A stretch of 5,749 nucleotides of DNA from an uncultured Chthoniobacterales bacterium (GTDB lineage Bacteria > Verrucomicrobiota > Verrucomicrobiae > Chthoniobacterales > UBA10450): NCBI GenBank assembly GCA_955652855.1, contig CATPCN010000194.1, positions 1 to 5,749 on the forward strand. The letters run 5' to 3'. Each line of letters begins with the position of its first letter. Position 1 is the stretch's first letter. Shown piece after piece: positions 1 through 4,734 of this stretch. Both the position numbers and the translations under genes were made by a program. The notes beneath the pieces are model-generated. The model was not told the origin of the DNA. It searched no databases and was given only the letters and a program-made list of their open reading frames with translations.

Positions 1-1139
1 CGGCCAAAAACGGCGACGCGAACGTTCTCCAAATCATCGAAGAAGGTGCGCGTGTCTTGAGCGAATACGCCGCCGCCGTCGCGACCCGTCTCGGTTTGCT
101 CGCGCCCAAAGTCATTCTGCTCGGCGGACTCTTTCAGCGCGATTCAATCTACACACACGCCTTCCGGCGAAGATTAAAAAAAGATCTGGTCGATGCTCGC
201 GTTGCCATGAGCGAGCAGTCTGCGGAATTTGGCGCAGCCTGGCTGGCGGCGGAACTCGATGAGCGCGCCACGATTCAACCGAAGTCGCGCGAAGCGGAGA
301 TCGAGGAACTCGGCGCCGCGCTGACCGAGCAGCGAAACCCGCGCTCGGAAAATCTGGATAAATTGAGCACGCGCGAATTGGTTGAGCTCTTTGTCGATGA
401 AGAAAAATCTGTGCGGGAAGCTCTGCACGAAAAAATTGTCGATCTTGTGGCCGCGGTCGACATGGTTTCCGCCACTTTGCGCAAAGGCGGAAAACTCTTT
501 TATGTCGGCGCGGGCACGAGCGGCAGGCTCGGCGTGCTCGATGCCAGCGAGATTCCGCCAACGTTCGGAGCGCCGGCCGATCTCGTGCAGGGAATTATTG
601 CCGGCGGCGCGAGTGCGCTTGATCGGAGCGTCGAAGGCGCGGAGGACGATGAAAGCAACGGAGCATTGGTCATCGACGAACGCGGTGTGCGGAATGTCGA
701 CGTTGTAATCGGCATCACAGCAAGCGGGCGGACGCCGTTCGTGCTTGGTGCATTGGCGCGTGCGAAAGCGATCGAAGCGCGCACAATTCGGCTGACGTGC
801 AATCCGGCCGCGATGAAAAATAATAATGTCGATCTTGCGATCGATCTGGCGACCGGGCCCGAACTGCTGACTGGATCGACACGATTGAAAGCCGGCACGG
901 CAACGAAGACCGCGCTGAATATTATCAGCACTGGCGCGATGATCGCGCTCGGCAAAGTGCGTGGGAACCTCATGATCGATTTGGCCGTTTCAAATACAAA
1001 ACTGCGCGATAGGGCGGCACGTCTCGTCGCCGAAATAACAGGATGCAATCACGTCACCGCAATGGAACGACTCTCGCAAAACCGATGGAACGTGCGCGCC
1101 GTTCTCACGGCTTTTGCGGAGGAAAATGGCGCAAATTAA
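1..1139 (+). CDS. murQ: Sugar kinase (BadF/BadG type)-MurQ fusion, N-acetylmuramic acid 6-phosphate etherase, 5' partial
   Basis: The reading frame is open from the left edge (first full codon at base 3) to TAA at 1137-1139, giving 378 visible residues. The TTG at 57 lies inside the frame and is not a convincing start. Visible residues 1-84 look like the end of a BadF/BadG/BcrA/BcrD-type kinase: a helix, a glycine strand VILLGG (37-42), then a closing FGAAWLAAE. Members of that family phosphorylate GlcNAc or MurNAc. Residues about 103-378 form a full MurQ of the SIS family, with entry motif TEQRNP, phosphosugar loop GAGTSGRLG (169-177), LDASEIPPTFG with the expected catalytic Glu183, EGAEDD with the second expected Glu214, and SGRTPFV (241-247). 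MurQ removes the D-lactyl ether of MurNAc-6-phosphate to give GlcNAc-6-phosphate in cytoplasmic peptidoglycan recycling. The fusion would join phosphorylation and ether cleavage in one chain. The MurQ call is near certain; the kinase's substrate is inferred, because its ATP-binding core lies outside the window. Confidence 0.94.
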   Translation, partial: AKNGDANVLQIIEEGARVLSEYAAAVATRLGLLAPKVILLGGLFQRDSIYTHAFRRRLKKDLVDARVAMSEQSAEFGAAWLAAELDERATIQPKSREAEIEELGAALTEQRNPRSENLDKLSTRELVELFVDEEKSVREALHEKIVDLVAAVDMVSATLRKGGKLFYVGAGTSGRLGVLDASEIPPTFGAPADLVQGIIAGGASALDRSVEGAEDDESNGALVIDERGVRNVDVVIGITASGRTPFVLGALARAKAIEARTIRLTCNPAAMKNNNVDLAIDLATGPELLTGSTRLKAGTATKTALNIISTGAMIALGKVRGNLMIDLAVSNTKLRDRAARLVAEITGCNHVTAMERLSQNRWNVRAVLTAFAEENGAN

Positions 1140-1160
1140 GCGCAAAAAAACCAGGAATCG

Positions 1161-1170
1161 AAGATCGACA
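1161..1170 (+). repeat. Copy of the AAGATCGACA word, intergenic
   Basis: This exact copy of the ten-base word AAGATCGACA lies 21 bases after the murQ stop and upstream of the promoter at 1181-1208. It is not inside any gene, so codon usage does not explain it. Other exact copies lie at 437-446 (-), 827-836 (-), 1374-1383 (+), 3114-3123 (+), 3554-3563 (-), 4884-4893 (-) and 5311-5320 (+). Its function is unknown. Confidence 0.5.
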
Positions 1171-1180
1171 TAAGCGCAGC

Positions 1181-1208
1181 TTGCCGCCGAGGAACGAAAC
1201 CATATAAA
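1181..1208 (+). promoter_or_regulatory. Likely sigma70-type promoter for the two small membrane-protein genes
   Basis: A -35-like TTGCCG (1181-1186) is followed after 16 bases by TATAAA (1203-1208), a good -10 element. Transcription would start near 1215, leaving a leader of only about 14 bases before the ATG at 1229. The leader contains AAAGG (1218-1222), a usable ribosome binding site and the clearest one in the window. The promoter separates the small genes from murQ. Confidence 0.5.
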
Positions 1209-1228
1209 CTCAACGCGAAAGGCAACCT

Positions 1229-1375
1229 ATGCTTTGGACTATCTTCGTTATTCTGCTCATACTTTGGCTTCTTGGCTTCACAATGCACATTGGCGGCGGT
1301 CTGATTCATCTTCTGATCGTCATCGCCGTCGTCGTACTCATCATTAATTTGATTCAAGGCCGGCGCACGCTGTAA
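1229..1375 (+). CDS. DUF5670-like 48-residue hydrophobic membrane protein
   Basis: The ATG at 1229 opens a 48-codon frame ending with TAA at 1373-1375; AAAGG lies six bases upstream of the start. The protein begins MLWTIFVILLILWLLG, has a short glycine turn (HIGGG, residues 20-24), a second hydrophobic stretch (about 25-42), and ends in the charged tail NLIQGRRTL. This two-helix pattern with an MLWTI start and an INLIQGRR end matches the small lmo0937/DUF5670-type proteins found across many bacterial phyla, whose biochemical role is not established. It probably sits in the inner membrane as a hairpin with a basic tail. The next gene begins 16 bases downstream, so the two are likely co-transcribed. 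The stop codon overlaps a 14-base repeat (1373-1386). The family call rests on remembered pattern, not on a search. Confidence 0.85.
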   Translation: MLWTIFVILLILWLLGFTMHIGGGLIHLLIVIAVVVLIINLIQGRRTL

Positions 1376-1386
1376 GATCGACAATC
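1373..1386 (+). repeat. 14-base repeat overlapping a stop codon, left arm of an inverted pair
   Basis: TAAGATCGACAATC begins with the TAA stop of the 48-aa gene and runs into the spacer before the 73-aa gene. A copy matching at 13 of 14 bases lies inverted at 1639-1652, and another 13-of-14 match in the same orientation lies at 3113-3126. The 12-base core AAGATCGACAAT is also exact at 435-446 on the minus strand. Confidence 0.55.
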
Positions 1387-1391
1387 ACATT

Positions 1392-1613
1392 ATGAAACCC
1401 GCTAGCATTCTTGGCATCATCCTTATCGTGATCGGCATCATCGCGCTCGCCTACGGCGGGATCAGTTATACTAAACGAGAAAAAGTCATCGACGCTGGAC
1501 CGTTACAGGTGAGCGCAGACAGGGAAAAAACCATTCCCTTTCCGCCGGTCTTAGGCGGCATCTGTTTGGTCGGGGGCATCGTTCTCGTACTAGCCGGCAA
1601 TAAGAAAAGCTGA
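1392..1613 (+). CDS. Small two-helix membrane protein, 73 aa, function unknown
   Basis: The ATG at 1392 opens a 73-codon frame ending at TGA (1611-1613). Residues 5-23 (SILGIILIVIGIIALAYGG) form a first transmembrane helix. A polar segment (about 26-52) contains YTKREKVIDAGPLQVSADRE and then TIPFPP. Residues about 53-69 (VLGGICLVGGIVLVLAG) form a second helix, and the tail is NKKS. The layout recalls small unnamed proteins of Gram-negative bacteria with a conserved REKVID...GP...ADREKTIP..P linker; I cannot attach a family name with certainty. The linker probably faces one side of the inner membrane while both ends face the other. No Shine-Dalgarno sequence is visible, so translation may be coupled to the 48-aa gene 16 bases upstream. 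Inverted 14-base repeats flank the gene (1373-1386 and 1639-1652). A stress or envelope role would be inference from the neighbours only. Confidence 0.78.
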   Translation: MKPASILGIILIVIGIIALAYGGISYTKREKVIDAGPLQVSADREKTIPFPPVLGGICLVGGIVLVLAGNKKS

Positions 1614-1638
1614 GCGCTAAGCGGAGTCGCTGACCGGC

Positions 1639-1652
1639 GATTGTCGATCTAA
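1639..1652 (-). repeat. 14-base repeat overlapping the protease stop codon, right arm of an inverted pair
   Basis: Read on the minus strand this is TTAGATCGACAATC, one base different from the copy at 1373-1386. Its TAG is the stop codon of the HtrA gene (1649-1651). Both arms therefore start at a stop codon of a different gene and point into the interval that holds the 73-aa gene. An RNA spanning 1373-1652 could in principle pair the two arms. Confidence 0.5.
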
Positions 1653-3154
1653 TTTCCTGCCTTAAGCACGGCGAAGGTTTTGCTGCCTTTGCGATCGAGA
1701 TAAAGCAGGATGCCGCGGCGCGCATCGGCTTTGTTCAACGCTTCGCGAAACGCGGCGACGTTCTGCACGGGCTTGCCGTCGACTTCGGTGATGACATCTT
1801 GGCGCTCGATTCCTTGCGCGGCGGCCATGCTGTTGTCAGCCACGTCAGTAACGATGATACCCTGACTAACATCGAGATGAAGACGCGCAGCGACTTCCTT
1901 GCTCAGGTCCTGCACTTGCAGACCGAATTTGCTTAAATCCTCCTGTCGGGGCAGAACGGGAAGATTGGGTTCGTTTGAAGCGCGCAAGGTTTCATTGGGC
2001 AATTCACCGGTCGTGACCGGAATCTTGCGCGTTTGGCCTTTACGCCAAACAGTCAGCTCAACGTTCTGTCCGATTTTCTTTTTCAGAATCTCGCGCTGTA
2101 GCTGCGTGTCGCTGTTCATCGGTTTGCCGTCCACCTCAGTGATGACGTCGAACGGCCGCAGATCGCTTTTGTTAGCAGGCGCGTCGGCTTCGATCGTGCG
2201 GACGATGACACCTTTGTCGATGCCTTTGAACAAATCGCGGATGGACGCATCATCGCCGAGCGTCTCGATTCGGATGCCAAGCCACGATCGCATGATTTTT
2301 TGGCCGGCGATGAGTTGCTGACCGATTTCGTTTGCAAGATTGCTCGGAATGGCGAAACCGAGTCCGCGGTTGAGGCCATTGATTAGCGTGTTCATGCCGA
2401 TCACTTTGCCGTCGATGTCGCAAAGCGGGCCGCCGCTGTTGCCCGGATTGATGGAGGCGTCGGTCTGCAAGTAATCGGAGATCGAATAGCCGCCGGTATC
2501 GAGAAGCTTGCTGCGACCTTTCCCGCTGACCACGCCGTAAGTGAATGTGTAATCGAGCTTGAATGGCGCGCCGATCGCGAACGCGAACTGACCCACGCGC
2601 ACCGCGTCGCTGTCGCCGAGTTGCACGACCGGAAGATTTGTGGCGTCGATCTTGATCACGGCGACGTCGGTTTTCTCGTCGGTGCCGACGATCTTCGCCT
2701 GGAATTCGCGGCCATCTTTCAATTTCACATCGATCCGATTGGCGCCTTCAAGCACGTGGTGGTTTGTGAAAATGTAGCCGTCTGGCCGCACGATGAAGCC
2801 TGAGCCTTCGCTTTGCACTGGCTGAAATCCGTGAGGGTTGGGGCGCGGCGCATTGTCATCCTGCGGGCTTTGAAAAAACAAATCATCGAGCGCGGAAGTG
2901 TCGGGCCCTTCGCTTTTCTTCGTTACTTCGATGATGACAACGCTCGGTGCGACGATCTCGAAAACTTTCGTGAAGGCGCTGTTGAGCTGATGAACGACAT
3001 CTTTTCCCGCTTCCGCGGCGGCCGCCGGAACGGTCGCCGTTGGTTTGGCCTCCGATTGGGCGAGCGGCGGCGCGGCCAGGATCGACATTGTGCCCGCGGC
3101 CACGAATGAAACTAAGATCGACAATAAACGCATCGGTTTCGACTTGGACAGCAT
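1649..3154 (-). CDS. Periplasmic HtrA/Deg-type serine protease with two PDZ domains
   Basis: This is a complete 501-aa protein read from ATG at 3154; a TTG at 3172 would add six residues but is less likely. The N-terminus (KSKPMRLLSILVSFVAAG...LAAPPLAQ) is a Sec signal peptide of about 30 residues, placing the mature enzyme in the periplasm. The trypsin-like domain (about 55-280) holds the full triad: His133 in FTNHHV, Asp163 in DEKTDVAVIKID and Ser240 in NPGNSGGPL. PDZ1 (about 285-385) has WLGIRIE and FDVITEVDGKP; PDZ2 (about 405-501) has FGLQVQDL and QDVITEVDGKP. Length and order match the DegP/DegQ/MucD type, which forms oligomers that degrade or hold misfolded envelope proteins. The link between protease and PDZ domains is intact, with no sign of decay. 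The gene converges on the small membrane genes and diverges from the ankyrin/L,D-transpeptidase gene. No clear Shine-Dalgarno sequence is seen. DegP, DegQ and MucD cannot be told apart here. Confidence 0.95.
   Translation of the reverse strand: MLSKSKPMRLLSILVSFVAAGTMSILAAPPLAQSEAKPTATVPAAAAEAGKDVVHQLNSAFTKVFEIVAPSVVIIEVTKKSEGPDTSALDDLFFQSPQDDNAPRPNPHGFQPVQSEGSGFIVRPDGYIFTNHHVLEGANRIDVKLKDGREFQAKIVGTDEKTDVAVIKIDATNLPVVQLGDSDAVRVGQFAFAIGAPFKLDYTFTYGVVSGKGRSKLLDTGGYSISDYLQTDASINPGNSGGPLCDIDGKVIGMNTLINGLNRGLGFAIPSNLANEIGQQLIAGQKIMRSWLGIRIETLGDDASIRDLFKGIDKGVIVRTIEADAPANKSDLRPFDVITEVDGKPMNSDTQLQREILKKKIGQNVELTVWRKGQTRKIPVTTGELPNETLRASNEPNLPVLPRQEDLSKFGLQVQDLSKEVAARLHLDVSQGIIVTDVADNSMAAAQGIERQDVITEVDGKPVQNVAAFREALNKADARRGILLYLDRKGSKTFAVLKAGN
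3113..3126 (+). repeat. Third 14-base repeat copy, inside the protease signal-peptide region
   Basis: TAAGATCGACAATA matches the copy at 1373-1386 at 13 of 14 bases. It lies within the start of the protease gene, antisense to it, where the codons read through the word in a different frame from the VDL and KID copies elsewhere. A weaker relative, AGGATCGACATT, lies nearby at about 3078-3089. Confidence 0.45.
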
Positions 3155-3272
3155 TGAACGTGCTACGTTCAACCGGGCGAGTCTAACGCGAATCCCCCGG
3201 AGCCAATGCCAACCGGATTGGGCGTCAAAACACTTGACTGGTCGTGTATGCTTGCAGTTAGCCTTTTTGCTG
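3155..3272. promoter_or_regulatory. Divergent promoter region between the HtrA and ankyrin/L,D-transpeptidase genes
   Basis: These 118 bases separate two divergent ATG starts and must hold promoters for both unless each gene has a longer leader. On the plus strand, TTGACT (3234-3239) is a good -35, followed after 18 bases by a poor TTAGCC (3258-3263); TATGCT (3247-3252) is an alternative -10 without a good -35. On the minus strand no convincing pair was found; TTGGCT (3206-3201) and TAGACT (3185-3180) are 15 bases apart, which is short. A small inverted repeat, CCAAT (3203-3207) and ATTGG (3217-3221) with a 9-base spacer, could be an operator but is weak. Confidence 0.35.
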
Positions 3273-4658
3273 ATGCGCGAATTCAGATCTCAAGCCATTT
3301 TTCCGAACGTGATCGGCGCATTCGCGCTTTTCGCCGCCACCGCTATTTCCCTTGAGCGCCAGGCACATATCGCGATTTCTGGCGACGACCTTGTGCGGGC
3401 GGCGGTCAATCAGCGCGCGTCCATGATTGATTTGTGTTTAAGAGAGCCTGTCGATCCAAATGCAAGGGGGCCGCAAGGGCGGACGCCGATTTTGATTGCG
3501 GCGCTGCAGGGCGACTGGCACACGGCGCAGCGCCTGATCGATGCCGGCGCGCCTGTCGATCTTGCTGACGAAAATGGTCTCACGCCGTTAATGGTGAGCG
3601 CAATGGGCGGCAAGGTCGACATTGTTCGCGCATTGCTGCGGCACTTGCCCCGCGTGGAGGCGACTGAGCGAGAGGGACGTTCCGCCCTTTATTTCGCGCT
3701 CGCTGCAAAACAAATTGAAGCAGCGGAAGCGCTCCTGCCCGCCATGTCGAACTTGGTAGCCCCCGGCGCGAATGGCGGCGATCTCCTGGCTCTCGCTCTG
3801 GATAGCGGAAACGAAAAGATCATCGGCGAAATTTTGCAACGACTGCCGCCACTTCCACGGTGGTCGCTCGGCGCGTCGCGTGCGCTCGAAGCGGCGCTGG
3901 CTGCTGGGCGGAAGGATGAAATTCGATTGCTGCTCGGCAAGCACGTTGTTCCTCCCGCTCCCGAAGGCAAACGCGTGCCGCTGCTTGCCTACGCAATCGC
4001 GCGGAATGACGCCGCTCTTTTTAATACGCTCCTGACCTGTGGCGCTGACCCCAACACAATTCTTCCCGAGAAATGCGACAAAGATTTTCTCACTCTGCTT
4101 CCACCGAAATCGATCCGCGGTTGCGTCGAAGACGACAAAAACGTCACTGTGCTTATGCTCGCAGCCGGTCTCGGACAGGCCCAGTACGTGCGGGCATTGC
4201 TCGACGCCGGCGCGGACAAAAACCGCGCGACGGGCCGTTACAAAATGCTCGCGCTTTATTTCGCGGCACAGACCGGAAAATGGCAATGCACGCAAATCCT
4301 CCTTGGGAGCGGCCTGCCGCCGGAGCAGCTGCGTATCGAAATCTATCTCGCTTCGCAGCAGGTCGCGCTCATTAAAGATGGCGTGCCCATATTTAACAGC
4401 ACCTGCTCGACCGGACGCCAAGGTTACTCCACGCGCAGCGGCGATTACGTCATCACTGACAAAGAACGCAATCATCGCTCCACCATTTACAAAGTCGAGA
4501 TGCCGTACTTCATGCGCTTGAGCTGCCTCGATTTCGGGATGCACGAAGGTGTCGTGCCGAACTATCCCGCTTCGCATGGCTGCATCCGGCTGCCATCGGA
4601 AACCGCGCGCAGACTCTTCTCCGAGATCCCGGTGGGGACGCTGGTCAGTGTTAAATAA
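3273..4658 (+). CDS. Exported ankyrin-repeat protein with a C-terminal YkuD L,D-transpeptidase domain
   Basis: The 461-aa protein is read from ATG at 3273. The open frame reaches further upstream, but that part overlaps the protease gene and has no other ATG before 3045. The N-terminus (MREFRSQ, then VIGAFALFAATAIS at about 14-27) looks like a signal peptide. Residues about 38-350 hold roughly eight ankyrin repeats, clearest at 69-101 (GRTPILIAALQGD...DAGAPVD), 102-134, 135-167, 235-266 and 290-321 (LMLAAGLGQ...DAGADKN), with a cysteine-containing insert at about 267-289. Residues 354-461 form a complete YkuD domain: STGRQGYSTRSGDYVI, MPYFMRLS, His424, then YPASHGCIRLP with nucleophile Cys437, His435 and Arg439. 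YkuD enzymes form 3-3 cross-links in peptidoglycan or attach proteins to it. The compact spacing from His424 to SHGC matches the LHAG..PGYPASHGC subgroup. The ankyrin part probably binds a partner outside the cytoplasm. No Shine-Dalgarno sequence is visible. Confidence 0.9.
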   Translation: MREFRSQAIFPNVIGAFALFAATAISLERQAHIAISGDDLVRAAVNQRASMIDLCLREPVDPNARGPQGRTPILIAALQGDWHTAQRLIDAGAPVDLADENGLTPLMVSAMGGKVDIVRALLRHLPRVEATEREGRSALYFALAAKQIEAAEALLPAMSNLVAPGANGGDLLALALDSGNEKIIGEILQRLPPLPRWSLGASRALEAALAAGRKDEIRLLLGKHVVPPAPEGKRVPLLAYAIARNDAALFNTLLTCGADPNTILPEKCDKDFLTLLPPKSIRGCVEDDKNVTVLMLAAGLGQAQYVRALLDAGADKNRATGRYKMLALYFAAQTGKWQCTQILLGSGLPPEQLRIEIYLASQQVALIKDGVPIFNSTCSTGRQGYSTRSGDYVITDKERNHRSTIYKVEMPYFMRLSCLDFGMHEGVVPNYPASHGCIRLPSETARRLFSEIPVGTLVSVK

Positions 4659-4734
4659 AACTGCGGCAGGCTGATCTGACTGCCCGCGTTGACACGATTG
4701 TTAACGGCATTAACGTTTTCGTTCTCAACTCACA
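4659..4734 (+). promoter_or_regulatory. Spacer with a perfect -35 hexamer, likely aminomutase promoter
   Basis: TTGACA (4689-4694) is a perfect -35. After 16 bases comes TAACGT (4711-4716), which keeps the three most important -10 bases (T, A, final T) but is otherwise poor. TTAACG occurs twice with a 9-base period (4701-4706 and 4710-4715), a possible binding site. Before this, GCGGCAG (4663-4669) and CTGCCCGC (4680-4687) could form a seven-pair hairpin with one bulge just after the transpeptidase stop; no T-run follows, so it is not a standard intrinsic terminator. Confidence 0.4.

Noticed and set aside
57..59. TTG at 57 as the start of a stand-alone MurQ
   Set aside because: The frame stays open to the left edge with kinase-like sequence, and 57 falls within the kinase's final domain, well before the MurQ part begins.
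500..1048. A 182-codon minus-strand frame inside murQ
   Set aside because: It is low in complexity (Ala, Ser, Arg, Pro), has no motif, and lies antisense to well-conserved MurQ sequence.
1137..1178. Direct repeat TAAGCGCA at 1137-1144 and 1171-1178
   Set aside because: It is only eight bases, has just two copies, and shows no link to a mobile element or promoter; probably chance.
1609..1622. Near-palindrome GCTGAGCGCTAAGC next to an A-run, as a terminator for the minus-strand protease gene
   Set aside because: The stem is short with a mismatch and a tight four-base loop, and it overlaps the end of the small membrane gene; the T-run on the minus strand is interrupted. It is too weak to annotate.
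3045..3272. A longer start for the ankyrin/transpeptidase protein
   Set aside because: It would overlap the start of the HtrA gene and place about 76 non-signal residues before a good signal peptide at ATG 3273.
3588..4577. A 329-codon open frame on the minus strand opposite the ankyrin/transpeptidase gene
   Set aside because: Its translation is rich in Arg, His and Cys with no domain pattern, and it lies wholly antisense to a gene with clear ankyrin and YkuD motifs; it is a shadow of GC-rich coding.
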